From NCBI RefSeq assembly GCF_900096905.1, contig NZ_FMYI01000002.1, positions 62,001 to 126,000 of the forward strand: a stretch of 64,000 nt of DNA, written 5' to 3'. Source of the DNA: Pelagirhabdus alkalitolerans (GTDB lineage Bacteria > Bacillota > Bacilli > Bacillales > Amphibacillaceae). Under the pieces are notes generated by a model. It was not told the DNA's origin, did no database searches, and saw nothing but the letters and a program-made list of their open reading frames with translations. Made by a program: the position numbers and the translations under genes. Shown here piece after piece: positions 36,401-45,170 of this stretch (position 1 is its first letter; each line of letters opens with the position of its first letter).

Positions 36401-36654
36401 AAGTAGGAAAGATCGGTTCAAACGAGGATAATGTGTTATCAATCATTGAAGAAAATCGAGTCCAGTTTGTTGTTAACACGTTAAATTCAGGTAAAAAACC
36501 ACGTTCTGATGGCTTTAAGATTAGACGTTCAGCTGTTGAGCATGGAATTGCTTGTTTAACGAGTTTAGACACGGCTTCTGCTATTTTAGATGTCATCGAT
36601 TCAACGACATTCTCTGCTACACCTGTCGTTAAGGATCAGGAGGTCATTCGCTAA
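33454..36654 (+). CDS. carB: Carbamoyl-phosphate synthase large subunit
   Basis: Two homologous ATP-grasp halves (about residues 1-400 and 550-930), an oligomerisation domain between them, and a C-terminal MGS-like regulatory domain (about 935-1066). Both halves start with the same signature (VIGSGPIIIGQAAEFDYSG and VIGSGPIRIGQGIEFDY) and carry the ATP-grasp EVNPR motifs. It makes carbamoyl phosphate from bicarbonate, ammonia and 2 ATP. It overlaps carA and pyrK by 1 nt each (TAATG), so the enzyme subunits are translationally coupled. 1066 residues is normal. Confidence 0.98.
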   Translation: MPKRDDIKKILVIGSGPIIIGQAAEFDYSGTQACQALKEEGYTVILANSNPATIMTDHTIADTVYMEPLTVEFMAKIIRKERPDAILPTLGGQTGLNLAMALKDSGVLEQYPTEMLGTSLDAIQLAEDREAFRQLMHQLNEPVPESQIVNTVDQAIDFSETIGFPLIVRPAYTLGGTGGGMCYNLDELKEITRNGLSLSPVNQCLIEKNIAGFKEVEYEVMRDHNDQAIVVCNMENIDPVGIHTGDSIVVAPSQTLSDREYQLLRNASLKIIRALEIEGGCNVQLAMDPNSFDYYIIEVNPRVSRSSALASKATGYPIAKIAAKIAVGLTLDEIKNPITKTTYAAFEPALDYVVTKFPRFPFDKFMSGNRTLGTQMKATGEVMAIGRNFEEAFLKGIRSLDFSGDDFYLPELEPVDNQELLNRVEKADDQRIFILAELFRRGYSEEDLHACTKIDHFFLAKIHKLITYEQKLKETPFNKTLLTEAKRLGFSDTQLSRVLNKSEDDLYDYRKENGIMPVYKMVDTCAAEFESLTPYFYSSYEKEQESVQSEKEKVLVIGSGPIRIGQGIEFDYATVHSVLALKERGYEAIIMNSNPETVSTDFSVSDKLYFEPLTLEDCMHVIEHENPVGVIVQFGGQTSINLAEGLQRRGVNILGTSLEATDRCEDRDKFEQMLTQLQIPQPKGESVIDISEAKETAERIGFPVLVRPSYVIGGSQMEIVYDQDELQHYLKKTTHIKRKHPVLIDKYLTGIEVEVDAISDGETTIIPGIMEHIERAGVHSGDSIAVYPTQRIKQVVKDEIIKTTIKIAEYLQVKGLINIQFVIHKDKVYCLEVNPRASRTIPFLSKITGVTMANIATRAIMGEKLESLGHTSGLLEEADHVSVKVPVFSFEKLKSVDTILGPEMKSTGETIGRDQTLSKALFKGLTASGLNIPFEGSVLMTVADKDKEEALEIAKRFETLGFDLYATSGTADYLKSNHIKVTEVGKIGSNEDNVLSIIEENRVQFVVNTLNSGKKPRSDGFKIRRSAVEHGIACLTSLDTASAILDVIDSTTFSATPVVKDQEVIR

Positions 36655-37421
36655 TGCAAAAACTAAAAGCAACGATTCGTCATTCAGAAATCATTGCTCG
36701 TGATACAGTTCAGTTTGATCTTTTGATAGATCCAACGATTCTAAAAACGATTCAACCTGGCCAATTTGTTCATGTCAATATTGATGACTCTAGTGAGCAT
36801 ATGTTGAGAAGACCGATTTCGATTGCAGATGTAAAGCCAGATGAATCTCTATTAACATTAATATTTAAACAGTTTGGTGAAGGAACAAAAAAATTAGCGC
36901 AACTAAAAGCTGAAACACCGATTGATTTACTCATTCCATCTGGAAATGGTTACCCAATCGATGACTTAGCCATCGAACACGCATTATTAATTGGCGGGGG
37001 AATTGGTGTCCCCCCGCTCTATTACTTAGCGAAAAAATTAAAAGAAAAAAATGTGAAAGTCACCACGGTTATTGGTTTTCAGTCAGCTGATGATGTTTTT
37101 TATGAAGAAGCATTTCTTACGCTTGGTGATTGTTTTGTTGCGACCGATGATGGAAGTTATGGGTATGAAGGTTTTGTGACAGATGTGATGGATCAAAATA
37201 AGATCGACTTTGATATGTATTTTGCATGCGGACCAAATCCCATGCTAAGAGCCGTTAAATATACATTGTCTGATAAAGAAGGGTATATTTCATTAGAAGA
37301 ACGCATGGGATGTGGAATTGGTGCTTGTTATGCGTGTGTTGTACCCAATCGTGACGAAACAGCTTATAAGAAAGTGTGTCATGATGGCCCTGTTTTTCAT
37401 ACAAGTGAGGTGAGCATTTAA
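36654..37421 (+). CDS. pyrK: Dihydroorotate dehydrogenase electron-transfer subunit
   Basis: Iron-sulfur flavoprotein partner of PyrD (type 1B dihydroorotate dehydrogenase), passing electrons to NAD+. The FAD-binding RRPISIAD segment and NAD-binding IGGGIGVPPLYYLAKKL region are seen. The [2Fe-2S] cysteines are in MGCGIGACYACVVP followed by KVCHDGPVF. It shares 1 nt with carB and with pyrD. 255 residues is normal. Confidence 0.96.
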   Translation: MQKLKATIRHSEIIARDTVQFDLLIDPTILKTIQPGQFVHVNIDDSSEHMLRRPISIADVKPDESLLTLIFKQFGEGTKKLAQLKAETPIDLLIPSGNGYPIDDLAIEHALLIGGGIGVPPLYYLAKKLKEKNVKVTTVIGFQSADDVFYEEAFLTLGDCFVATDDGSYGYEGFVTDVMDQNKIDFDMYFACGPNPMLRAVKYTLSDKEGYISLEERMGCGIGACYACVVPNRDETAYKKVCHDGPVFHTSEVSI

Positions 37422-38332
37422 TGTCTTTAGACGTACAATTGCCAGGATTGAATTTAAAAAATCCTATTATGCCGGCTTCAGGTTGTTTTAGTTTCGGTCG
37501 TGAATACAGTCAGTTTTATGATTTGAGTGAATTAGGGGCTGTTATCATCAAAGCAGCTACAAAACATCAGCGATTAGGGAATAAAACCCCTCGAGTGGCA
37601 GAAACAAAATCCGGTATGTTAAATGCGATTGGTCTTCAAAATCCAGGTGTATCTTCAATTATAGCTGATGAATTGCCTTTTTTAAGTCAGTTTCAAACAT
37701 CAGTAATTGCGAATGTTGCTGGAAGTACAGTTGAAGAGTATGAGCATGTCGCTCGGTCATTTAAAGATACATCACTCATTCATGCAATTGAGTTAAATAT
37801 ATCTTGTCCAAACGTAAAAGAGGGTGGTGTCCAATTTGGCACAGATCCTGAGTTGGCTTTTGAAGTGACAAGGCGCGTAAAAGAACAATCAAATGTCCCA
37901 GTCTATGTCAAATTATCACCCAACGTCAGTGATATCGTCGAAATTGCCCAAGCGGTTGAAAAAGCAGGCGCAGATGGTTTAAGTATGATAAACACGTTAA
38001 CAGGTATGAAAATCGATTTACATAAAAAACAACCGTTACTGGCTAATCAAGTAGGAGGATTATCAGGACCAGCAATTAAACCGGTTGCGATCCGCATGAT
38101 TTATCAAGTGTATCAAGCAGTTGATATTCCAATCATTGGAATGGGTGGTGTTTTAACACCAGAAGATGTACTGGAATTTTTACTAGCAGGTGCTAGTGCT
38201 GTTGCGATCGGTACAGCTAACTTTAAAAATCCGATGATTTGTAAAGAAATCATTGATGCATTGCCTGAAACGTTATCGTCTTACGGGTTTAGCTCTGTAA
38301 AAGAGGCAATCGGAGGTGCTCATAATGGATAG
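37421..38332 (+). CDS. pyrD: Dihydroorotate dehydrogenase B, catalytic subunit
   Basis: FMN-dependent oxidation of dihydroorotate to orotate, TIM barrel. Conserved pieces include MPASGCFSFG, AIGLQNPGV, ELNISCPNVKEGG (the active-site base loop of class 1B normally has Cys, seen in this stretch), and the FMN phosphate region GMGGVLTPEDVLEFLLAGASAVAIGT. It works with PyrK immediately upstream. It overlaps the pyrF start by 8 nt. Confidence 0.96.
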   Translation: MSLDVQLPGLNLKNPIMPASGCFSFGREYSQFYDLSELGAVIIKAATKHQRLGNKTPRVAETKSGMLNAIGLQNPGVSSIIADELPFLSQFQTSVIANVAGSTVEEYEHVARSFKDTSLIHAIELNISCPNVKEGGVQFGTDPELAFEVTRRVKEQSNVPVYVKLSPNVSDIVEIAQAVEKAGADGLSMINTLTGMKIDLHKKQPLLANQVGGLSGPAIKPVAIRMIYQVYQAVDIPIIGMGGVLTPEDVLEFLLAGASAVAIGTANFKNPMICKEIIDALPETLSSYGFSSVKEAIGGAHNG

Positions 38333-39026
38333 ATCGATTTACTTAGCACTAGACTTTGAGGATTGGAAGACGACAGACGAATTTTTGAAAAATAATCAGC
38401 TACATGATGTACCGGTTAAGGTTGGGATGGAGTTATTTTATCAAGAAGGGCCTGATGTCGTTCGTCGCCTGCGCGATCAAGGAAGAGATGTGTTTTTAGA
38501 TATAAAACTGCATGACATTCCGACAACGATCTATAAGGCGATGAAAAACATCGCTAAGTTAGATGTTGCAGTGACCAATGTTCATGCATTAGGAACGGGT
38601 GACATGATTCGAGCGGCTAAAGAAGGGTTAATGGACGGGAGCGTGTCAGATACTACGCCAACGCTTCTTGCTGTTACTTTATTGACATCTATGGATCAAA
38701 GACGATTAAAAGAAGAGCTGAAAATCACAGATACAGTTGAACAAACGGCGGCCCATTTGGCAGCATTAGCACAACGTAATGGCGCAGATGGAGTTGTCTG
38801 TTCAGCTCATGAGGTTGAATTGATAAAACAAAAAACAACTCCAGATTTTTTAGCCGTAACACCCGGGATTCGATTAGAAAACAGTCATCACCATGACCAA
38901 AAAAGAGTCGCTACACCTAAATTAGCGAAAACCCTCGGTGCTGATGCACTTGTTATCGGACGGAGTATCACTGGATCAACGAATCCTAAACAAGCCTATC
39001 AAAAAGCAGAAATGGAGTGGAGTTAA
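38325..39026 (+). CDS. pyrF: Orotidine 5'-phosphate decarboxylase
   Basis: Final step to UMP. The catalytic Lys-Asp network is in DIKLHDIPTT (family motif DxKxxDIP), and the phosphate-binding C-terminal region DALVIGRSITGSTNP is intact. The start ATG 38325 lies 8 nt after GGAGG (38312-38316). 233 residues. The gap to pyrE is 1 nt. Confidence 0.97.
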   Translation: MDRSIYLALDFEDWKTTDEFLKNNQLHDVPVKVGMELFYQEGPDVVRRLRDQGRDVFLDIKLHDIPTTIYKAMKNIAKLDVAVTNVHALGTGDMIRAAKEGLMDGSVSDTTPTLLAVTLLTSMDQRRLKEELKITDTVEQTAAHLAALAQRNGADGVVCSAHEVELIKQKTTPDFLAVTPGIRLENSHHHDQKRVATPKLAKTLGADALVIGRSITGSTNPKQAYQKAEMEWS

Positions 39027-39027
39027 T

Positions 39028-39648
39028 ATGTCATTATCTAACCAGATCATTGCTCATTTATATGAAATTGATGCCATTCAAATTAAAGCTGATCGTTCAT
39101 TTACATGGACATCAGGTATTAAATCGCCCATCTACTGTGATAATCGTCTAACGATGTCCTACCCAGATATCCGAACCAGAATCGTAGACGGTTTTGTTGA
39201 TCGCTTATTAGTAGAAGCAGAAAACATCGACTGTATCGCGGGGTGTGCTACTGCTGGTATTCCACACGCAGCTTGGCTTTCTGAACGTTTGAATTTACCA
39301 ATGGCTTATGTCAGAGGAAAACCAAAAGGTCATGGAAAACAAAATCAAATTGAAGGTGTCATTAAAAAGGGGGAGCGTGTTCTCGTCATCGAAGATTTAA
39401 TATCAACAGGTCAATCTGTATTCGAGACGATTGATGCGATTGAAAAGGTCGGAGCTCATGTTATAGGTGTTCAAGCTATCTTTAGTTATGGACTCCCACG
39501 TTCTAAGCAAGACTTTGATCAAAGAGATATTCGGTTTGACACATTAGCTAATTTTGATCAGCTGGTGACGCTCCTACTAAAAAACGAAGAAATCACTGAT
39601 GAAGAAGCGGATAGTTTGATTGAATGGCGTGATCAGATTAACCTGTAG
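39028..39648 (+). CDS. pyrE: Orotate phosphoribosyltransferase
   Basis: Converts orotate and PRPP to OMP. The PRPP-binding motif VLVIEDLISTGQSV and the substrate region FTWTSGIKSPIYCDNR are conserved. ATG 39028 follows GGAG; a longer in-frame reading upstream (from 38938) lies wholly inside pyrF and is unlikely. 206 residues. It is the last gene of the pyr operon, followed by a terminator. Confidence 0.97.
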   Translation: MSLSNQIIAHLYEIDAIQIKADRSFTWTSGIKSPIYCDNRLTMSYPDIRTRIVDGFVDRLLVEAENIDCIAGCATAGIPHAAWLSERLNLPMAYVRGKPKGHGKQNQIEGVIKKGERVLVIEDLISTGQSVFETIDAIEKVGAHVIGVQAIFSYGLPRSKQDFDQRDIRFDTLANFDQLVTLLLKNEEITDEEADSLIEWRDQINL

Positions 39649-39662
39649 CAGTATATACGAAT

Positions 39663-39706
39663 AAAAATGAATGACCGCTTAAGTCAATAAGGGGTCATTC
39701 GTTTTT
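39663..39706. terminator. Bidirectional terminator between pyrE and rqcH
   Basis: GAATGACC (39669-39676) pairs with GGTCATTC (39693-39700); AAAAA lies before and TTTTT after, so it can end both the pyr operon and the convergent rqcH transcript. Confidence 0.8.
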
Positions 39707-39709
39707 AGA

Positions 39710-41425
39710 TTAAGGTGTTTTCTTCAATTTTTTAATGATCTCTTCATCAGGTGTTACAAACAAGGTTTTTTGTTCATCGTAGGTCACATAACCCGGTTTT
39801 GCTCCGTTTGGTTTTTTAACATGACGAATCAACGTGTAATCAACCGGTACAGAAGAAGATTGCGATGCTTTAGAGAAAGATGCAGCGAGCTGCGCTGCTT
39901 CAAGTAACGTTTCTTCACTGGGTTGGTTTGAGCGAATGACCACATGTGATCCAGGTATATCTTTTGTGTGTAACCAGTAATCTCGTTTATCAGCCATTTT
40001 TGATGTTAAATAGTCGTTTTGTTTATTGTTACGTCCGACATACATCGGCGTACCATCAGATGAGATAAATTTTTGAGGTTCTGGTTTATTTGAACGACGT
40101 TTTTTCTTTTTATCTTTTGTTTTCGATTTTAAATACCCTTCTTCTCGTAATTCTTCACGAATTTCTTCTATGTCTGATAACCTGGCCGACTCGATTTGTT
40201 GAATTAACTGATCAAAGTAGTCATTTTCTTTTTCAGCTTTCTCAATTTCAATAGACAACTTTTGTTTAGATGTTTTTAACTTTTGGTACATTTTAAAGTA
40301 ATATTGTGCATTTTCACTTGGTGTTTTATTAGGATTAAGTTCAATCGTTAATGTCGATTGGTTTTCATCATAATAATCAATCACATCAACGGATTCATCC
40401 CCTTGTTTAACGAGATGTAAATGAGCAGTTAATAATTCACCAAGTTTTTGATAGGTTGCGGCTTTTTCAGCCTTTTTTAATGAATCTTGCTGTTTTTTTA
40501 TTTTCCTCTTGTTCTTTGAATGTTCATTTTTCAATAAGCGTGTCAGATCATGCGCTTGTTGTTTGACTAAATCACGCGTTGCTTTATCTGAATAAAATGT
40601 ATCAAGCATATCACTGACCCGGTTGTAATGATAAATATCACCTTCATACGTGTGCAAAGGGAAAACATGGAAGTCGTCGCGTTTTCCTCTATGAATAACA
40701 GGTTCAATCTGACCTTGATTCACAGTTTCTAACGTCTGTTTAAGGGTTTTTGCGAGAGCTTCAGCTGTTCGTGTACTCGCTTTTTCTAGCATGTATTCTG
40801 CAAAAATAGGAGACACACCCATAAATTGATTGACTAACCCATATTTTAAGTCGTCATCTTCAGCGTTATTTAGTGACTCAGTTATTTGAGCTTCTGTCAG
40901 TTGATCTGGGTTCTGTTTTCCTTGACTAGGCGGATCAACATACAATTGCCCGGGTAATATCGTACGATGACGATTTTGATACGGTGATAAATGTTTAATG
41001 CTGTCTAAAATGTGTCCTTTTTCAGAATCAATTAAAATAATATTACTATGTTTACCCATAATCTCTATTTTTAATAGACGATTGACACGATCACCAATCT
41101 CATTTTTGGCTTCAACGTGAATGTCTATAATACGCTCATTTTCATATTGTTCTATTTTTTGGATGAAGCTCCCCACTAAATGTTTACGTAAAAGCATACA
41201 GAACATAGGTGGTTCTGTTGGATTTTGGTAGCGGTCTTGTGTTAAATGTGCTCTTGCGTAATTCGGGTGAACAGAAAGAAGTAAGGATTGATTCTGTCCA
41301 TATGCTCTGACTGTCAAAAGTAATTCTGTTTCAGTCGGTTGGTAAATCTTCATAATACGTCCTGATTGTAATTCTTCATTTAATTCCTTCGCTATAGCAC
41401 GGGTAACAATACCATCGAATGCCAT
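39710..41425 (-). CDS. rqcH: Ribosome quality-control protein RqcH (NFACT family, YloA)
   Basis: Rqc2/NEMF homologue that recruits tRNA-Ala to stalled 50S subunits and drives alanine tailing; older annotations call it fibronectin-binding protein. NFACT-N (from AFDGIVTRAIAKELNEEL, with NPTEPPMFCMLLRKH and GKHSNIILID) is followed by two coiled-coil stretches (about residues 280-430) and the NFACT-R domain (PMYVGRNNKQNDYL, DYWLHTKDIPGSHVVIR). The start is ATG at 41425, after GAGGTGAT; an upstream GTG at 41434 overlaps that site. It is one of the few genes on the - strand here. Its partner rqcP is at 21844. Confidence 0.94.
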   Translation of the reverse strand: MAFDGIVTRAIAKELNEELQSGRIMKIYQPTETELLLTVRAYGQNQSLLLSVHPNYARAHLTQDRYQNPTEPPMFCMLLRKHLVGSFIQKIEQYENERIIDIHVEAKNEIGDRVNRLLKIEIMGKHSNIILIDSEKGHILDSIKHLSPYQNRHRTILPGQLYVDPPSQGKQNPDQLTEAQITESLNNAEDDDLKYGLVNQFMGVSPIFAEYMLEKASTRTAEALAKTLKQTLETVNQGQIEPVIHRGKRDDFHVFPLHTYEGDIYHYNRVSDMLDTFYSDKATRDLVKQQAHDLTRLLKNEHSKNKRKIKKQQDSLKKAEKAATYQKLGELLTAHLHLVKQGDESVDVIDYYDENQSTLTIELNPNKTPSENAQYYFKMYQKLKTSKQKLSIEIEKAEKENDYFDQLIQQIESARLSDIEEIREELREEGYLKSKTKDKKKKRRSNKPEPQKFISSDGTPMYVGRNNKQNDYLTSKMADKRDYWLHTKDIPGSHVVIRSNQPSEETLLEAAQLAASFSKASQSSSVPVDYTLIRHVKKPNGAKPGYVTYDEQKTLFVTPDEEIIKKLKKTP

Positions 41426-41446
41426 TTCTATCACCTCATTCAGTTC

Positions 41447-41452
41447 ATTATA
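41447..41452 (-). promoter_or_regulatory. Possible -10 box of rqcH
   Basis: Read on the - strand, 41452-41447 is TATAAT, 22 nt before the rqcH start. No clear -35 is seen, so the call is tentative. Confidence 0.3.
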
Positions 41453-41513
41453 GCATGATTTTGTTTCTCATAACATATTCTCTCTTAAGAGGTTTTGAAT
41501 GGAGGGGCCATGT

Positions 41514-44144
41514 TTGGACTGGTATAACTATTCAAGTGAAAAATTAGAAACGCATCTTAAAACAAATGTATCGAATGGCTTAAGTCAAAAAGAAGCAAAG
41601 TCACGTCTAAAGCGATTAGGTCCAAATCAATTAAAAGCTGAGAAAAAAGTATCGAACCTTCAATTGTTCATTAGACAATTTAAGGACTTTATCGTTGCCT
41701 TATTAATTGTTGTGACATGTATTGCTGCCTATTTAGGGGAAGCAATTGATGCTTTAGTGATTGTGATCATTATTTGTCTGAATAGCTTATTAGGTTTTTG
41801 GCAAGAGAAAAAAGCTCAGCGTTCCTTAGAAAAGCTAAAATCATTGACCCAACCAGAATCAAAGGTGTTAAGAGATGGACAATTTATCAATGTGTTAAGT
41901 CAAGAACTCGTGGTTGGTGACATTGTAGCCATTGAAGCAGGTATGCGCGTTCCGTGTGATTTACGATTGATTGATCATCATCAAGTCGTTATTGATGAAT
42001 CGGCACTGACCGGTGAAACAGTGTCAGTTCATAAATCGACAACGACGTTAAACGATGATCATTTACCGATTCATGACCAAGTCAATATGGCTTTCATGGG
42101 TACATTAGTCAAATCAGGAAGAGCGACGGGCGTTGTTGTTTCAACTGGTGTGAATACAGAAGTTGGACAAATCGCTTCATTAATTACGACAGCAAAAAAA
42201 GAAAAAACACCTTTAGAACAGCGATTAGAACATCTAGGTCACATATTGATTGTCATTTCATTAGCTTTGACCGCATTGGTTGTTTTTTTTGGAATTATTC
42301 AAGGACAAGCGATCTATCAAATGTTTTTAAGCGGTATATCGTTAGCAGTTGCGATTATTCCTGAAGGGTTACCGGCGATTGTTACGGTTGTTTTATCACT
42401 AGGTGTTCAGCGGATGATTAAGCAAAAAGTCATTATAAAATCAATTCAAGCAGTTGAAACGTTAGGAGCAACTACTGTTATTTGTTCGGATAAGACGGGA
42501 ACATTAACCGAAAATAAAATGAGTGTGAGTCAAGTTTATTTACCCGATCAATTAATTGCTATTTTAGGTGGTTATCGTTTAACTGGTGGGATCAGTACGA
42601 AACACTCGATGAAAACAAAACAAGCCTTAAATCAATTATTAAAAAAGGCTGTTACGTGTACAAATGCCACGATTAAAGAAACGAATCAAAAAGTAGAGAT
42701 GGATGGAGATGCTTCAGAAATAGCCATTTTAATGGCAGCTGTTAAATGTCAATTATCAATTGATGCGTGTAAGCGTCCGGATATCATAAAAGAAATACCT
42801 TTTGATTCTGATCGAAAACGGATGTCAGTTTTAGTGAAATCTCATCATACCTATGAATCGATTGTAAAAGGGGCACCTGAAGTCTTATTAAATCAGTCAA
42901 ATCGAATTTTAAAGGAAGGACAAGTACATCCGCTCTCACAACAAGTTAAAGACAAGTTAAACAAACGATTAACAGAAATGACAAAAAGTGGCCAACGTGT
43001 TATGGCTATTTGTTACAAGCCTATCTATAAAATAACGGAGTCAATGGAAGATAACCTCATTTTCATGGGTTATATCGGCTTGAATGATCCCCCTAGAAAA
43101 CATGTGAAGCAAGCGATTAGACAAGCTAAAAAGGCAGGTGTCAAAACCGTTATGATAACAGGTGATCATACTGATACCGCATCAGCGATTGCCAAACAAT
43201 TAACGATTTTACCGTCTGGTGGTCAAGTTATAACAGGACAAGAATTAGTTCAAATGTCAGATGATGAGCTGTGTGAGCGTATAAATTCGACTTACGTATT
43301 TGCTAGAGTAACGCCTTTCGATAAATTACGAATCGTAAAAGCTTACCAACAACAAAATGAAGTTGTGGCTATGACGGGGGATGGTGTTAATGATGCACCC
43401 GCACTCAAAAAAAGTGATGTAGGGATCAGTATGGGTATTGCAGGAACGGACATAAGTAAGGAAACAGCGGATATTATTCTAATGGACGATAACTTTAAAA
43501 CCATTATTGCAGCAATTAGAGAAGGGCGTATTATTTATCAAAACATAAAAAAATTCATTCGTTATATCCTAACGTCAAATACCGGTGAGCTGCTCGTGAT
43601 GTTATTCAGTTTATTGATCGGTTTACCACTCCCTTTAGTCCCTGTTCAAATTCTATGGGTCAATTTAATTACTGATGGCTTACCAGCACTTGCTTTAGGA
43701 CTTGATAAAGGTCATGCAAACATAATGGACGAGCCACCTAGGAAAAAGAAAGAATCATTATTCAGTCAAGGCGTAGGGACGATGATTCTTTTAAGGGGTT
43801 TGATGATGGGGTTAATGACATTTTTAATGTTTATATTAGCTTATCAGTTTTTAGGAGGGTCTTTGGCTTATGCGAGAACAATGACCTTTATGACGCTTAT
43901 TCTATCTCAATTGGTTCATGCTTTTGATTGTAGGAATCATCAGATGAGTGTAAAGCAGTTGTTATTCGGAAATGGCTATTTACTCATTTCCGTTCTATTG
44001 TCAATTGTTCAAATGATCGTTATTGTTTATTATCCCCCTTTACAAGCGATCTTTCATACGGTGGGTCTGAATCGATTCGATTGGATATTCATTATTATGT
44101 TTAGTTTATTCCCAACATTTTTCTTTCATTTTACAAAAAAATAA
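41514..44144 (+). CDS. yloB: P-type calcium-transporting ATPase (YloB-like)
   Basis: P2A-type ATPase expected to export Ca2+; the B. subtilis homologue is linked to spores. The phosphorylation site DKTGTLT, the TGES loop (as LTGETVS), PEGLPAIV in M4 with the ion-binding Glu, TGDGVNDAP and about ten membrane segments including the C-terminal six are visible. The start is taken as TTG 41514, 6 nt after GGAGGGG (41501-41507); the ATG 41499 overlaps that site. 876 residues. It is divergent from rqcH. Confidence 0.92.
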   Translation: MDWYNYSSEKLETHLKTNVSNGLSQKEAKSRLKRLGPNQLKAEKKVSNLQLFIRQFKDFIVALLIVVTCIAAYLGEAIDALVIVIIICLNSLLGFWQEKKAQRSLEKLKSLTQPESKVLRDGQFINVLSQELVVGDIVAIEAGMRVPCDLRLIDHHQVVIDESALTGETVSVHKSTTTLNDDHLPIHDQVNMAFMGTLVKSGRATGVVVSTGVNTEVGQIASLITTAKKEKTPLEQRLEHLGHILIVISLALTALVVFFGIIQGQAIYQMFLSGISLAVAIIPEGLPAIVTVVLSLGVQRMIKQKVIIKSIQAVETLGATTVICSDKTGTLTENKMSVSQVYLPDQLIAILGGYRLTGGISTKHSMKTKQALNQLLKKAVTCTNATIKETNQKVEMDGDASEIAILMAAVKCQLSIDACKRPDIIKEIPFDSDRKRMSVLVKSHHTYESIVKGAPEVLLNQSNRILKEGQVHPLSQQVKDKLNKRLTEMTKSGQRVMAICYKPIYKITESMEDNLIFMGYIGLNDPPRKHVKQAIRQAKKAGVKTVMITGDHTDTASAIAKQLTILPSGGQVITGQELVQMSDDELCERINSTYVFARVTPFDKLRIVKAYQQQNEVVAMTGDGVNDAPALKKSDVGISMGIAGTDISKETADIILMDDNFKTIIAAIREGRIIYQNIKKFIRYILTSNTGELLVMLFSLLIGLPLPLVPVQILWVNLITDGLPALALGLDKGHANIMDEPPRKKKESLFSQGVGTMILLRGLMMGLMTFLMFILAYQFLGGSLAYARTMTFMTLILSQLVHAFDCRNHQMSVKQLLFGNGYLLISVLLSIVQMIVIVYYPPLQAIFHTVGLNRFDWIFIIMFSLFPTFFFHFTKK

Positions 44145-44160
44145 TAACTTGTGTATAATA
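44131..44160 (+). promoter_or_regulatory. Promoter-like sequence at the 3' end of the ATPase gene
   Basis: TTTACA (44131-44136), 18 nt, TATAAT (44155-44160). A start near 44167 would fall inside the terminator stem, so it could escape termination and serve yicC. Confidence 0.45.
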
Positions 44161-44161
44161 A

Positions 44162-44206
44162 CAAGTAATGGATCGTTACTGGAACGATCCATTACTTGTC
44201 TTTTTA
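44162..44206 (+). terminator. Strong terminator after the Ca ATPase gene
   Basis: A perfect 17-bp stem (44162-44178 with 44184-44200), 5-nt loop, then CTTTTT. Confidence 0.9.
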
Positions 44207-44233
44207 GCACGTCTCATAAAGGGGAAGATAAAG

Positions 44234-45115
44234 ATGATCAATAGCATGACAGGATATGGTCAATCAGAAGTGAATATAAATGGCGAACACTATTTGATTG
44301 AGGTCAAAACCATCAATCACCGGTTTTTAGATATCGCCCTACATATACCGAATTCGTTTAATCCGTATTTAGAGAAAATAAATCGTGAGCTAAAACAGTT
44401 TTTTAACCGTGGTCGAATAGAAGTTAATATGACAAAAATAGCATCTGAAAAAGATCACGATTCGATTTCGATTGATTGGACACAAGTAGCACGTTATGAC
44501 CAAGCGTTTAAAGCCATTCGTGCAAATTATCCCGAAACGGGTGATGATTTAATTGCTAAAATGCCTGAAATTGAATCCTTTCTTTATGAGGATGTGTCTT
44601 TTGAATTAGATGAACATCACCTTGAGCAATTATTAAATGCTATTAATGAATCCTCTCAAAAAGCTGTCCAAATGCGGTTATCTGAGGGTGAAGAGTTATA
44701 TGAAGATATATGTTATCAAACAGAACGTCTCGAGGATTTAGTCGAATCCATCGATTCTAAACGCGACCAAATAAAATCGATTCATTACGAACGAATGGTT
44801 AATCGACTCAATCAACTATTAGAAAAAAATGGCCTTAAACATGAGTCAGAATATTACCGAGAATTAGCGATTTTAGCCGAAAAAGGTGATTTGACTGAAG
44901 AAATCATTCGTATCAGAAGTCATATTGATCAGATGAGAGAGCTTTATAAACAATCAGTCCCAGTTGGTCGTAAATTAGACTTTATTGTCCAAGAGTTAAT
45001 GCGTGAAGCAAATACGACGGCCTCAAAAGCGAATGATCCTTTGATTAGTCATTTAGTCGTTGATTTAAAATCTGTTGTTGAGAAAATTAAAGAACAAATC
45101 CAAAATGTAGAATAG
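44234..45115 (+). CDS. yicC: YicC-family endoribonuclease (YloC)
   Basis: Member of the YicC/YloC family, described as a stress-linked endoribonuclease. The N-terminal hallmark MTGYGQSEV, KTINHRFLDI and NRGRIEV, and the C-terminal DUF1732 part (GRKLDFIVQELMREANTTASKANDP) are complete. The start ATG 44234 follows GGGGAAG; an in-frame ATG at 44168 lies in the terminator stem and is unlikely. 293 residues against 291 in B. subtilis. The last 15 codons are duplicated 1.17 kb downstream at 46249-46297. Confidence 0.93.
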   Translation: MINSMTGYGQSEVNINGEHYLIEVKTINHRFLDIALHIPNSFNPYLEKINRELKQFFNRGRIEVNMTKIASEKDHDSISIDWTQVARYDQAFKAIRANYPETGDDLIAKMPEIESFLYEDVSFELDEHHLEQLLNAINESSQKAVQMRLSEGEELYEDICYQTERLEDLVESIDSKRDQIKSIHYERMVNRLNQLLEKNGLKHESEYYRELAILAEKGDLTEEIIRIRSHIDQMRELYKQSVPVGRKLDFIVQELMREANTTASKANDPLISHLVVDLKSVVEKIKEQIQNVE

Positions 45116-45125
45116 GCATTTTAAA
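45077..45125. repeat. Direct repeat, copy A (yicC 3' end)
   Basis: The last 13 codons and stop of yicC plus about 10 nt match 46249-46297 with only 3 mismatches in 49 nt. The pair brackets the lipoprotein/repeat block. Confidence 0.9.
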
Positions 45126-45170
45126 TATCAATGATAGCTATTAAAACTTAATTTTATTGATTAGAACGGT

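Noticed and set aside
44168..44233. N-terminal extension of YicC from ATG 44168
   Set aside because: These 22 codons lie in the terminator stem and lack a ribosome site; the family start MTGYG fits ATG 44234.
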